From Pseudanabaena sp. (GTDB taxonomy: Bacteria > Cyanobacteriota > Cyanobacteriia > Pseudanabaenales > Pseudanabaenaceae), in contig QBMK01000009.1 of assembly GCA_003249035.1 (NCBI GenBank), positions 1 to 49,260 of the forward strand: 49,260 nt of DNA, read 5' to 3'. The translations under genes were made by a program, and so were the position numbers. The notes beneath the pieces are model-generated. The model was not told the DNA's origin, did not search any database, and was given only the letters and a program-made list of their open reading frames with translations. Below, in pieces: positions 8,825 through 17,402 of the stretch; position 1 is the stretch's first letter, and each line of letters starts with the position of its first letter.

Positions 8825-9337
8825 TTTGTGAATTTTGTTTTGGCTACGGACGATCCAGTAACTAATTGATAGTGAAAGTACTGCGATCGCAAGTCCTGTG
8901 AGATCACCATCGACTTTGCTATCAAAAATGACAACTTTACGAGCTACCGCAGTCAACGCGGTAATAATTACTAGCTCTAACTGAATTACATGCTCTCGCA
9001 GATAAGCCGTTATATTTTCCATGAGTTCTAAAGCAATCAGCACATTTAGAAACATGCCAAATATTTTCAGGAGTGGGGCGGCTAAGGCTGATTTAGGGTC
9101 TGTGAAAAACAAATCAACTGTCAAAAGCTTTAATAGATCGAAAAGCGCAATAAAAATCACGAACATTAGGGCAATCGACAGTATTTTAGCAACAATATTT
9201 TCGACTCTACTAATTACTCCTAAAAAGCTCTCGTCTTTGCATATATTTTTCAAAAATATATATAAATTTTTAACTTGTTGCCTTAATCTCATCACCAGAA
9301 CCACACCATTGAATTTTTTGATCGCCAGAACAATCAT
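8819..9337 (-). CDS. PsiE family (phosphate-starvation-inducible) membrane protein
   Basis: 172 residues with an amphipathic/basic N-terminus and four predicted transmembrane segments (about 48-68, 84-104, 116-135 and 146-163). The sequence LIALELMENITAYLREHVIQLELVIITALTAVARKVVIFD matches the PsiE family, small inner-membrane proteins named for phosphate-starvation induction in E. coli but of unknown biochemical role. ATG start at 9337; an internal ATG at 9292 is an alternative. Divergent from the LysR-type gene at 9476. No Pho box was recognised. Confidence 0.8.
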   Translation of the reverse strand: MIVLAIKKFNGVVLVMRLRQQVKNLYIFLKNICKDESFLGVISRVENIVAKILSIALMFVIFIALFDLLKLLTVDLFFTDPKSALAAPLLKIFGMFLNVLIALELMENITAYLREHVIQLELVIITALTAVARKVVIFDSKVDGDLTGLAIAVLSLSISYWIVRSQNKIHKH

Positions 9338-9436
9338 CTAGAGATAGATGTCAAAACACTATCTATGAATTTACCCGTAATCGCGACAGCAAAGATTATA
9401 TAGATCAAAGGTATAGAATAAAAGCATATAAGAGTG

Positions 9437-9461
9437 CTATGATCATAGAACATAATCTATG
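9437..9461. promoter_or_regulatory. Candidate LysR-type operator with three CTATG/CATAG half-sites
   Basis: CTATGATCATAG is a perfect 12-bp palindrome (9437-9448), and a further CTATG (9457-9461) gives the inverted pair CATAG-N8-CTATG. The two direct CTATG copies are 20 bases apart, about two helical turns. It ends 14 bases before the regulator's ATG, where autoregulation by a LysR protein is typical. Function is inferred from symmetry and position only. Confidence 0.45.
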
Positions 9462-9475
9462 GTTGTATTGCTCTT

Positions 9476-10420
9476 ATGAGTTACCGCTTATCTGATGCTC
9501 AATTAGCTACTCATATCACCCTGCACCAGTTGCAGGTCTTTGAAGTGGCGGCTAGACACGGCAGTTATACCCGTGCAGCTGAGGAACTATATCTAACACA
9601 ACCCACTGTTTCGATGCAGATTAAGCATTTGACAAAGGCGATCGGAATGCCTTTATTTGAGCAAGTGGGGAAAAAACTTTTTTTAACTCATGCTGGCCGA
9701 GAGTTGTTTGCAACTTGCCAAGAGATTTTTGGGCGAATATCTCAATTTGAGATGAGTGTTGCCGACATGAAGGGGCTAAAACAGGGATATTTAAAGATTT
9801 CGGTGGTAACAACGGCGAAATATGTAATCCCGCGTTTATTAGGTCCTTTTTGTCAGCGCTATCCAGGGGTAGAAATATCGTTGAAGGTAACTAACCATAG
9901 CGGCATTTTGGAAAGACTAGCAGTGAATAAAGACGATTTATATATCCTAAGTCAAGTTCCTGATGAACCTGATGTAAAGTCACACCAATTTTTGTCAAAC
10001 CCATTAGTGGTACTAGCAAATCACGATCATCCCTTGGCTAACGAAAAAAATATTCCCATTCAAAAATTAGCCGATGAGCCGTTTATCACGCGAGAGTCTG
10101 GCTCTGGTACAAGGGGATATGTGAAGAAGCTGTTTGATGAACACCAAATTACGCCCAAAGTAAAAATGGAACTTTCTAGCAATGAGGCGATTAAACAGGC
10201 GATCGCAGGTGGTTTAGGTATCTCAGTTTTGTCTCGACATACAATCGCTTTAGAGGGTGCTTCTGGGCAGATTGCGGTTTTGGATGTAGAGAATTTTCCA
10301 ATTCCTTGCAATTGGTATGTTATTCATCTTGCTGGTAAGCAGCTATCGGTGGTCGCGCAGGCTTTCTTAGAATATTTACAAACCGAGGGTAAACAAATTG
10401 CCGAAGCTACGACTTGGTAA
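9476..10420 (+). CDS. cmpR: LysR-type transcriptional regulator, CmpR/CbbR type
   Basis: A 314-residue DNA-binding regulator. The winged helix (about residues 15-75) contains LHQLQVFEVAARHGSYTRAAEELYLTQPTVSMQIKHL, and the rest is the type 2 periplasmic-binding-fold effector domain. The run VTTAKYVIPRLLGPFCQRYPGVEISLKVTNH and the ending SNEAIKQAIAGGLGISVLS are characteristic of CmpR/RbcR/CbbR proteins, which activate bicarbonate-transport or carbon-fixation genes in response to carbon-status metabolites. CmpR is the closest family I recall; a sister CbbR paralogue is possible. No cmp genes are adjacent. It is followed by a strong terminator. Confidence 0.82.
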   Translation: MSYRLSDAQLATHITLHQLQVFEVAARHGSYTRAAEELYLTQPTVSMQIKHLTKAIGMPLFEQVGKKLFLTHAGRELFATCQEIFGRISQFEMSVADMKGLKQGYLKISVVTTAKYVIPRLLGPFCQRYPGVEISLKVTNHSGILERLAVNKDDLYILSQVPDEPDVKSHQFLSNPLVVLANHDHPLANEKNIPIQKLADEPFITRESGSGTRGYVKKLFDEHQITPKVKMELSSNEAIKQAIAGGLGISVLSRHTIALEGASGQIAVLDVENFPIPCNWYVIHLAGKQLSVVAQAFLEYLQTEGKQIAEATTW

Positions 10421-10421
10421 T

Positions 10422-10456
10422 AAAAAAGATTGATTGCTCAGCAATCAATCTTTTTT
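10422..10456 (+). terminator. Intrinsic terminator after the LysR regulator
   Basis: A perfect 16-bp stem (AAAAAAGATTGATTGC) with a 3-base loop (TCA) ends in a T6 run and lies directly after the TAA stop. It can serve both strands, ending the convergent tRNA-Cys transcript as well. Confidence 0.88.
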
Positions 10457-10461
10457 GTACA

Positions 10462-10532
<71 letters not shown>

Positions 10533-10613
10533 GAACGGAGGACGATTATAACAAACTAAAGTAATTTGTTGCAAATTTTCTTTCCAGAATTGCTGCAAAG
10601 CAATGATTCAGCT

Positions 10614-10883
10614 TTAAAGAGATGTATTTATATCAGTACGATCTTGCCAAATCTCAATATCTAGATCGTTGAGATAGGCGATCGCTGTTTGAATTTGGGC
10701 TTGATTACCTGTAATGCTCAGGTGAAACCAACCGCTGCCAGCATTGATGCCCAAGGTCGCACTAACAATGTTTACCGTTAAGCCATGTTGCGAAATTAAG
10801 TTTGAAATCACAGGTTCGTTGTTCAATTCTTCGGGAATACGAATCTTGATATCTTGCGTTACGGAACGTGTATCGACAGTCAT
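10614..10883 (-). CDS. NIL-domain (ACT-like) small protein of the sulfate uptake operon
   Basis: 89 residues. It is a single beta-alpha-beta domain of the NIL type (IKIRIPEELNNEPVISNLISQHGLTVNIVSATLGINAGSGWFHLSITGNQAQIQTAIAYL), a fold otherwise attached to methionine-transporter ATPases (MetN) where it binds substrate and regulates. Stand-alone copies occur in cyanobacterial sulfur-transport clusters; here it probably binds a sulfur metabolite or regulates the transporter (inference). The ATG at 10883 has a perfect AAAGGAGG site 7 bases upstream; a TTG two codons earlier is too close to it. It follows cysW by 69 bases with a hairpin between. Confidence 0.78.
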   Translation of the reverse strand: MTVDTRSVTQDIKIRIPEELNNEPVISNLISQHGLTVNIVSATLGINAGSGWFHLSITGNQAQIQTAIAYLNDLDIEIWQDRTDINTSL

Positions 10884-10915
10884 GATCAAACCTCCTTTTT
10901 ATTAATGTTTTTGCG

Positions 10916-10948
10916 AATTTAAAGAATGGCAATGCCATTCTTTAAATT
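10916..10948 (-). promoter_or_regulatory. Intercistronic hairpin between cysW and the NIL gene
   Basis: A perfect 15-bp stem (AATTTAAAGAATGGC) with a 3-base loop begins 4 bases past the cysW stop. No T-run follows, so read-through or RNA processing/stabilisation is as likely as termination. Confidence 0.55.
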
Positions 10949-10952
10949 ATGA

Positions 10953-11834
10953 CTATTCACGAGCATTAGAATTATGAGTTCTACGTTCCAAAATCTCTTT
11001 TAAAACAAGGGTAACGACTGCTATCAATGCTAGTAGTACTGCGGCAGAATAGGCAACTTCCGTTTCATATTGCTTGTAAGATTCTTCAACAAATAAAGGT
11101 AAGCTCTGAGTCTTATTGGCGATATTTCCTGAAACTACAGATACAGCACCAAATTCGCCCATGGCTCTGGCATTGGTTAAAACTAAACCATAGAGCAAAC
11201 CCCAACGAATATTTGGGACAACCACTCGCCAAAAGATTTGCCAATCGTTTGCGCCAAGCGTACGTGCGGCTTCTTCTTGGTCGGTACCCATTTCGTCAAG
11301 AACGGGAATTACTTCGCGAGCAATAAAGGGCATACTCACAAAAATGGTGGCAAGTAACATGCCAGGGAAAGCGAACACGATTTTGATGTCATTTGCTTCT
11401 AGCCATGAGCCAAACCAGCCTAATCTGCCATATAGCAAGACGATCATTAAACCAGCAACTACTGGGGAGATAGAGAATGGCAGATCGATGATGCTCAGTA
11501 ATAGTGCCTTCCCTGGAAATTTGTTACGGGCGATTGACCAAGCTGCACATAGTCCAAAGATCGTATTTAAAGGCAAGGAAATTACTGCCAAACTGACGGT
11601 TAGCTTGATCGCATTTTGGAAATCAGGACGTTTTATTGCATCCAGTATGGGACCAAAGCCTTTGCTAAATGCGGTGACAAATACATTTGCAGCAGGTATG
11701 AGTAGAACTAGTACCAGATAAACAAAAGAGATCGCAATTAATATTGTCGGCACCCAACTTTTCTTTTGCGTGATTTTGACTGGCTCAGGTGGAGTTTGAG
11801 GACTATCTCCAATGTAACTATCGAGATTAGCCAT
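10953..11834 (-). CDS. cysW: Sulfate ABC transporter permease CysW
   Basis: 293 residues with about six membrane helices and the binding-protein-dependent permease loop [30 protein letters not shown] (EAA motif) that contacts the ATPase. [28 protein letters not shown] is typical of CysW. It pairs with CysT to form the membrane channel for sulfate/thiosulfate. ATG start; it overlaps the end of cysT by 8 bases, showing translational coupling. Confidence 0.94.
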   Translation of the reverse strand: MANLDSYIGDSPQTPPEPVKITQKKSWVPTILIAISFVYLVLVLLIPAANVFVTAFSKGFGPILDAIKRPDFQNAIKLTVSLAVISLPLNTIFGLCAAWSIARNKFPGKALLLSIIDLPFSISPVVAGLMIVLLYGRLGWFGSWLEANDIKIVFAFPGMLLATIFVSMPFIAREVIPVLDEMGTDQEEAARTLGANDWQIFWRVVVPNIRWGLLYGLVLTNARAMGEFGAVSVVSGNIANKTQSLPLFVEESYKQYETEVAYSAAVLLALIAVVTLVLKEILERRTHNSNARE

Positions 11835-12687
11835 AGCGTTTGCTCCATGCTTGTATTAAGTTAATTGCGAGTAGGCTGACAAAGGAAATAGCTAACATCA
11901 CTACACCAATTACGGTTGCACCCACATAGTCGTATTGCTCTAAGCGTTGGAAAATTAAAATTGGGGTGATCAGATCTTTAAAAGGAGTATTGGAAGCAAT
12001 AATTACCGTTGAGCCAAATTCACCAACGGCTCGTGAAAAGCCTAGGGCAACTCCTGTCAGGATGGCAGGTGTAAGTGGCGGAAGGATTACCTGAATAAAG
12101 GTTTGCAGCTTCGATGCGCCTAGCGACCATGCGGCTTCTTCCATTTCTTTTTCTAATTCTGTAAGTACGGGTTGGACTGTTCTCACGATGAAAGGTAATG
12201 AGATAAACACCATGGCAATCCAAACACCAAGACGGGTGAAGGAAATTTTGATGCCAAATGGTGCAAACCATGAGCCGATCCAGCCTTTTTCACTATAGAC
12301 AGTTGCTAATGTTAAACCCGCAACGGCGGTCGGAAGTGCAAAGGGCAAATCGACCACAGCTTCCAGAAACCTCTTGCCAAAGAAATCGTAACGAACTAGA
12401 ACCCATGCGATCAAAGTACCAAAGACACCGTTAACGGCGGCGGCGGCGAAAGCGGTTACAAAGGTAATTTCATAGCTGGATATGGCAATTGGACTAGTGG
12501 CAGTTTTCCAGAAACTAGCGAAAGGCTCACTTGCAGCTTTGGTAAGCATGGCGGCGATCGGTAAAATCAGTAAAAATGCCAGATAAGTAAAAGTGACTAC
12601 CCATGTCCAAGGTATTTTGCCAAGAAATTTTAGAACGGGATTAGCCTTTTGTTTTCGATCAGGTAGAGAAGAAGGTGTTGTTACCAT
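11827..12687 (-). CDS. cysT: Sulfate ABC transporter permease CysT
   Basis: 286 residues, six predicted transmembrane helices, EAA loop [31 protein letters not shown], and [38 protein letters not shown], diagnostic for the CysT (CysU) subunit. It lies between sbpA (80 bases upstream) and cysW (8-base overlap). Together with SbpA and an ATPase from elsewhere it imports sulfate across the plasma membrane. Confidence 0.94.
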   Translation of the reverse strand: MVTTPSSLPDRKQKANPVLKFLGKIPWTWVVTFTYLAFLLILPIAAMLTKAASEPFASFWKTATSPIAISSYEITFVTAFAAAAVNGVFGTLIAWVLVRYDFFGKRFLEAVVDLPFALPTAVAGLTLATVYSEKGWIGSWFAPFGIKISFTRLGVWIAMVFISLPFIVRTVQPVLTELEKEMEEAAWSLGASKLQTFIQVILPPLTPAILTGVALGFSRAVGEFGSTVIIASNTPFKDLITPILIFQRLEQYDYVGATVIGVVMLAISFVSLLAINLIQAWSKRYG

Positions 12688-12716
12688 GTTGTCTTTGAAT
12701 TTTAAAAAGCTTGTTT

Positions 12717-12752
12717 ACCATAAGCAAGTGGCTGAAGCCATTTGCTTATGGT
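12717..12752 (-). promoter_or_regulatory. Intercistronic hairpin between sbpA and cysT
   Basis: A 17-bp stem with one mismatch (ACCATAAGCAAGTGGCT against AGCCATTTGCTTATGGT) starts 15 bases past the sbpA stop. Binding-protein genes often carry such a hairpin before their permease genes, giving partial termination or mRNA protection and so more binding protein. That role is inferred. Confidence 0.6.
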
Positions 12753-12767
12753 TGTTTTATTCAAGGT

Positions 12768-13895
12768 TTAACGCTTAATTTTTGATTGAATTTGATCGAA
12801 TATAGCGTCATCAGCAAAGAACTTTTTGTTTATTGCTGACCAGCCACCAAGATCTTTAACGGTTGAGAGATCTTTGACTTTAGGGAAAAGCTCAACAAAT
12901 TGTTTTTCTTTTGCCACAGTCTCATCTACTGGACGGAAACCGACCTTGGCAAATTCAGTTTGAGCTTCAGTCGAATAAAGGAATTTCACAAAAGCTTCGG
13001 CTACTTCTTTGGTTCCATGTTTTGCAACATTCTTATCGACTACAGCGATCGGATTATCAATCGAAAAGTTGACATCAGGAATAAGATAGTTAACCTTTTG
13101 ACCTTTCTGAGAAGCAAGAATAATTTCGTTTTCATAGTTAATCAATGCATCGCCTTGACCTTGCTTAAAGAAGGCATCGGTTGCTTCTCTAGCGTCTTTG
13201 GTCAGAATTGGCACGTTTGTATATACCTTAGTCAAAGCCTCTACAGCTTTTTCATCGCTACCGCCTTTCTTGAATGCAGCATTCCACAGCGCGAGAAAGT
13301 TCCAACGAGCTACACCCGATGTTTTTGGGTCGGCAGTAATTAAGCTAATGCCAGCCTTTTCTAAATCCGACCAGTCCTTAATACCTTTAGGGTTTCCTTC
13401 GCGGGTCACTAGAACTGGAATAGATTTAGTGACAATTCCATCGTTAGGATATTCTTGTTCCCATCCTTTATCGATCAATCCTGCTTTTTCAATTTTGCTG
13501 GTATCCGCAGCAAGGGCGAGGTGGACGACATCAGCTTCTAAACCATCGATAACTGCACGGGTTTGAGAACCCGAACCACCATAACTTTGTTTGAAAGTAA
13601 CTTTTTGATTTTGTTCTTTTTGCCACTTTTCGACAAATTTAGGAATAATTACTGCATGAGCCTGTTTTGTGACAGCAAAGGAAACAAGGGTTAATTCAAC
13701 ATCCTTTTTGGCGTTACCTGTTGAATTACCATCACCGCAGGCTACCAATGCGACGCTAAGAAGTATGCCTGCCATGAAGCAAGAGATAAATTTACTTGCC
13801 AGTTTGTGGTTGCATTTATGCCAACATTGACGTGCGATCGCATTTATCCCTGATTTGGCACCGTTTACTTTTAAAGGATGTTCCCTTGAACTCAT
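12768..13895 (-). CDS. sbpA: Sulfate-binding lipoprotein SbpA
   Basis: 375 residues. A long basic N-terminal region precedes a hydrophobic stretch ending in the lipobox LVAC (Cys53), then the mature periplasmic protein. Motifs of the sulfate/thiosulfate-binding family include QSYGGSGSQTRAVIDGLEADVV, ADPKTSGVARWNFLALW and NYENEIILA. It captures sulfate for CysT/CysW. ATG start gives an unusually long n-region (about 35 residues), and a start closer to the hydrophobic core cannot be excluded. First gene of sbpA-cysT-cysW-NIL. Confidence 0.93.
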   Translation of the reverse strand: MSSREHPLKVNGAKSGINAIARQCWHKCNHKLASKFISCFMAGILLSVALVACGDGNSTGNAKKDVELTLVSFAVTKQAHAVIIPKFVEKWQKEQNQKVTFKQSYGGSGSQTRAVIDGLEADVVHLALAADTSKIEKAGLIDKGWEQEYPNDGIVTKSIPVLVTREGNPKGIKDWSDLEKAGISLITADPKTSGVARWNFLALWNAAFKKGGSDEKAVEALTKVYTNVPILTKDAREATDAFFKQGQGDALINYENEIILASQKGQKVNYLIPDVNFSIDNPIAVVDKNVAKHGTKEVAEAFVKFLYSTEAQTEFAKVGFRPVDETVAKEKQFVELFPKVKDLSTVKDLGGWSAINKKFFADDAIFDQIQSKIKR

Positions 13896-13975
13896 TAGCT
13901 TATATCTCCAAAAAACAATCTACGATATCTTGATGGGGATACCGTACTTAAATAATACAATACTTTCTCTCTAAA

Positions 13976-14031
13976 AAATCCAAAAAAAAGAAAATGCGAC
14001 GCAGAGCGTCGCATTTTCTTTTTTTGGATTT
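13976..14031 (-). terminator. Long hairpin terminator between the CNNM gene and sbpA
   Basis: Arms of 25 and 24 bases, identical except for one extra A/T in the homopolymer run, enclose a 7-base loop (GCAGAGC). The stem is GC-rich at the loop (AATGCGAC) with A/T runs on both sides, so it is a plausible rho-independent terminator for the CNNM gene. Confidence 0.78.
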
Positions 14032-14072
14032 ACCTAACCATAAAAAATCATGCCATTGTTGGAAATACCCTT

Positions 14073-15419
14073 TTATAGTCGCTTAGGATTATTTTTTGGT
14101 TCTTCTTCAGTTACTGATGGTGGTGCAGAAATATTAACTAGTACTTTATCTACTCGATTGCCATCCATATCCACGACTTCAAAGCGCATTCTATCCCAAG
14201 TAAAGTGTTCGCCAACCATGGGAATATGCCGAAGATAAGTCATCATCAGTCCGCCGAGAGTATGGTAATTATGCTCTTTTTCATAGGGTAGCTCTTCGAC
14301 TTCGAGAATCTCTCTGAGACGATCGCTAGAAATCATGCCATCGATCAGCCAAGAGCCATCTTCTCGCTGCATTGCATCGGGATCACCTTGCCGATCGCTA
14401 GATGGCAAATCTCCAACGATCGCTTCGAGCAGATCTGTAAGGGTTACCAACCCCTCAACACCTCCATACTCATCAGTCACCATTGCAACGCGATCACCTG
14501 ATTGTTTGAACTGTTCCAAAACACTTAAGGCACTCGCAGTTTCAGCAACATATAAAGGAGGGCTGCTAACTTTAACGAGATCGATTTGCTTACCATTAAG
14601 ACTGGCATTGAGAAACTCTTTTATTTCGACAATTCCGACGCAATTATCAAGGTTTTCTCGCGCTACAGGAAATCTTGAATGTCCACTGTTCAAAACTTCG
14701 CGCTGTGTTTCTTCAAAAGGTGCATCAACATCGAGCCAATCTATCTCGGTGCGCGGAGTCATCAGAGATTTAATGGGGCGATCGCCTAAACGAAATACTC
14801 GCTCAACCATGTCATGTTCTGCCTCCTCAAACATGCCCGATTCGGCTCCCTGAGCAATCATTACCTTGATTTCTTCTTCAGTTACTTGCGACTCTTCAGT
14901 TACCTGAATTCCCAGTAAGCCAAGTAAAGCTTCGGTTGAAATACTTAGCAAATAAACGACAGGAGTACCAATATTGGCAAGAAATCGCATTGGTGGCGCA
15001 ACTGCACAGGCAATTTTTTCAGCATTGCTCATAGCCAATCGTTTAGGGACAAGCTCGCCAATCACCAGTGACAAATACGTTATCGTACCAACTACGACCG
15101 CAAAGCTAAGAGTTTTGCTATAGGGCTGAAGAAAAGGGACAGTCTCGAAGGATTGTTGCAAGGTTTGGGCTACGGTTGCTCCACCCAATGCACCGCTTAA
15201 AATCCCGATTAAGGTAATCCCAATCTGCACGGTTGACAAAAAATTTGTGGGTGAAGCGATCAATCTTAAAGCTGCTCTGGCTTTTGCATTTCCTTCCTTT
15301 GCCCATTGCTCTAGGCGCACTTTGCGAGCAGATACGATCGCTAGCTCGGACATCGAAAAAACACCATTGACAAGAATTAGTAAAATGATGAGTAAAGCTT
15401 CAGAAGCGACGGAAGACAT
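14073..15419 (-). CDS. CNNM/CBS-domain (hemolysin-related, CorC/TlyC-like) membrane protein
   Basis: 448 residues. Three parts are visible: an N-terminal CNNM (DUF21) membrane domain of about four helices with FSMSELAIVSARKVRLEQWAKEGNAKARAAL; a CBS pair (about 205-335) with PIKSLMTPRTEIDWLD and VAMVTDEYGGVEGLVTLTDLLEAIVGDL; and a C-terminal CorC_HlyC domain (DGMISSDRLREILEV..YHTLGGLMM). Family members are linked to Mg2+ or other divalent cation efflux; the name hemolysin is historical. Standard length, ATG start, monocistronic. Confidence 0.92.
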   Translation of the reverse strand: MSSVASEALLIILLILVNGVFSMSELAIVSARKVRLEQWAKEGNAKARAALRLIASPTNFLSTVQIGITLIGILSGALGGATVAQTLQQSFETVPFLQPYSKTLSFAVVVGTITYLSLVIGELVPKRLAMSNAEKIACAVAPPMRFLANIGTPVVYLLSISTEALLGLLGIQVTEESQVTEEEIKVMIAQGAESGMFEEAEHDMVERVFRLGDRPIKSLMTPRTEIDWLDVDAPFEETQREVLNSGHSRFPVARENLDNCVGIVEIKEFLNASLNGKQIDLVKVSSPPLYVAETASALSVLEQFKQSGDRVAMVTDEYGGVEGLVTLTDLLEAIVGDLPSSDRQGDPDAMQREDGSWLIDGMISSDRLREILEVEELPYEKEHNYHTLGGLMMTYLRHIPMVGEHFTWDRMRFEVVDMDGNRVDKVLVNISAPPSVTEEEPKNNPKRL

Positions 15420-15592
15420 TGTTTTGGGTCAGAACGACTTTATAGGAATCGTTTGTGAAATTTATTGATAGTAGATATATATTCTCATACCAAATTTTGT
15501 GTCAAGTTTCTTAAGACTAATAATAAAGGGCAAAAATTCTACTTACAAAACCCAAAATTGGTTTTGCAAGTAGCTCAGCATAATTAAAACCC

Positions 15593-15645
15593 AAACCCAG
15601 AAGTGTGAGTCGCCCGCTAAGCGGGCGACTCACACTTCTGGGTTT
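15593..15645. repeat. 25-bp perfect hairpin of the AAACCC-framed family
   Basis: Perfect 25-base arms with a 3-base loop (TAA); the core is GTCGCCCGC/GCGGGCGAC. A related AAAACCCAAAATTGG fragment lies 40 bases upstream (15547-15561), matching the arm of the repeat at the window ends. It sits 44 bases past the malQ stop and can terminate that gene. Confidence 0.75.
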
Positions 15646-15689
15646 CAATGGATCTACTTAGCGCCGTAGGCGCTGCAAAACCTTTTTTT

Positions 15690-17219
15690 CTAACGGCTAT
15701 AGAGTTGGGTAATTTCGAGTAGGCGATCGCTAAGCTCCTGATTGAGTAAATCGGGATCGCTATATCGCCAGCCCCAATTTCCAGTCGCTGTACCTGGGGT
15801 ATTCATGCGTCCACTGTTGTCTAAGCCAAGGACATCTTGTAAAGGTACGATCGCAATTACTGATACTGCTGCCATCGCCATACGGATCAGCACCCAGTTA
15901 ATCGGCTCACCTGCGGCGAAGCCCACTATATATTTATAAAACAACTCCTTTTCGTATCTGCTTGACCTTTGCCACCAACCCACAGCCGTGTCATTGTCAT
16001 GGGTTCCTGTATAAACGGCACTGTTGCGGACATAGTTGTGGGGCAAATGAAAATTGTCGGATCCACCACCAAAGGCAAACATGAGGACGCGCATCCCAGG
16101 AAAACCAAAATCATCGCGCAATTTATCGACTTCAGGGGTGATCACGCCCAAGTCTTCAGCAAGAATTGGTAACTCTCCCATCACCTCATTTAGCTTTGTA
16201 AATAGCTCAGTGCCCGGCGCTGTTTCCCATTCGCCATTAATGGCAGTTTCCTCACCTGCGGGGACTTGCCAAAAAGCCTCAAAGCCACGAAAGTGATCGA
16301 TGCGAATAATATCTACATAACGATTTAAAAATCGGAAGCGATCGATCCACCATTCAAAGTGAGTTTCTTGGAGATATTCCCAGTTATAGACTGGATTGCC
16401 CCATAACTGACCTGTGGCGCTGAAATAGTCGGGTGGCACTCCAGCCATTTGGGCGACTTCATAGGTTTCAGGATCGAGAACAAAGTTTTCAGGATTTGCC
16501 CAGACATCAGCACTATTGTGAGATACATAAATGGGAATATCGCCAATAATCTGGATATTTCGTGTATTGGCATATTGCTTTAATTTCAGCCATTGATCGA
16601 AAAAGATGAACTGCACAAATCTCTGAAACTCAATTTGGTCATGCAATTCTTCGCGCTTTTGTTGTAAAGCTTGGGGTTCTCGTCTGGCGATCGCAGGTTC
16701 CCAATTATTCCAAAGGATTTTAGGGTCTTGCTCATGCAAAGCCATGAATAGCACATAGTCTTCGAGCCAATCAGCTTCTTCGTAGCAAAACTTTTTAAAC
16801 TGTTCTTGCAATAGATACAGATCGTGATGGTGCTTAAGATCTTGATCGACATATCCTTGTTTGAATCGACTAAAAGCAATCTCAAGCAATTTTCGTTTAT
16901 ATGGCATCACTGCCTCAAAATCAATGCTATCTTGATTAAAATCAGGAATATCCGCCCAATCCTCTTCTTTGAGTAAATATTGCTTAGCTAAAAGTTCTGG
17001 GCTGATCATATACAGGCTACCTGCGATCGCACTAAAGCTCATATAGGGCGAGTTTCCATATCCCGTGGGGCCAAGGGGCAGCACTTGCCAAAGCTTTTGA
17101 CCACTACGCAATAAAAACTCAATAAACTGATAAGCCGTCTCTCCTAAGTCCCCAATCCCAAATTTGCTGGGTAAGGAGGTTGGATGCAACAAAATTCCAC
17201 TAGCACGTTGAAAAGCCAT
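15690..17219 (-). CDS. malQ: 4-alpha-glucanotransferase (disproportionating enzyme, GH77)
   Basis: About 509 residues, normal for bacterial amylomaltase. It transfers malto-oligosaccharide segments between alpha-1,4-glucans in glycogen and maltose metabolism in the cytoplasm. Visible motifs: N-terminal ASGILLHPTSLPSKFGIGDLG, WQVLPLGPTGYGNSPYMSFSAIAG, the nucleophile region IIRIDHFRGFEAFW, acid/base region LPILAEDLGVITPEV and YTGTHDNDT. The ATG at 17219 is preferred over a GTG two codons upstream. It stands alone between convergent or divergent neighbours. Confidence 0.95.
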   Translation of the reverse strand: MAFQRASGILLHPTSLPSKFGIGDLGETAYQFIEFLLRSGQKLWQVLPLGPTGYGNSPYMSFSAIAGSLYMISPELLAKQYLLKEEDWADIPDFNQDSIDFEAVMPYKRKLLEIAFSRFKQGYVDQDLKHHHDLYLLQEQFKKFCYEEADWLEDYVLFMALHEQDPKILWNNWEPAIARREPQALQQKREELHDQIEFQRFVQFIFFDQWLKLKQYANTRNIQIIGDIPIYVSHNSADVWANPENFVLDPETYEVAQMAGVPPDYFSATGQLWGNPVYNWEYLQETHFEWWIDRFRFLNRYVDIIRIDHFRGFEAFWQVPAGEETAINGEWETAPGTELFTKLNEVMGELPILAEDLGVITPEVDKLRDDFGFPGMRVLMFAFGGGSDNFHLPHNYVRNSAVYTGTHDNDTAVGWWQRSSRYEKELFYKYIVGFAAGEPINWVLIRMAMAAVSVIAIVPLQDVLGLDNSGRMNTPGTATGNWGWRYSDPDLLNQELSDRLLEITQLYSR

Positions 17220-17402
17220 AAACACAAATTATTAAATCTAATTTTACTTTAGCGCTTTATGTAGCCATCACCAAAAACCAGAGCTTAGAGTTCTTATGAG
17301 GTGGCGATTATATATGATGTGTGATCTTTGTTGCCTAAGCTAAAATGAGCTATAAGCCTTTAGTTTAACTAAACCACCACAAACCAGTATGGTGATACTT
17401 TG

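Noticed and set aside
9338-9475. A Pho box or NtcA site controlling the PsiE-type gene
   Set aside because: No GTA-N8-TAC nor tandem PyTTAAPyPy-type octamers could be found in the gap; only the LysR-like symmetry is present.
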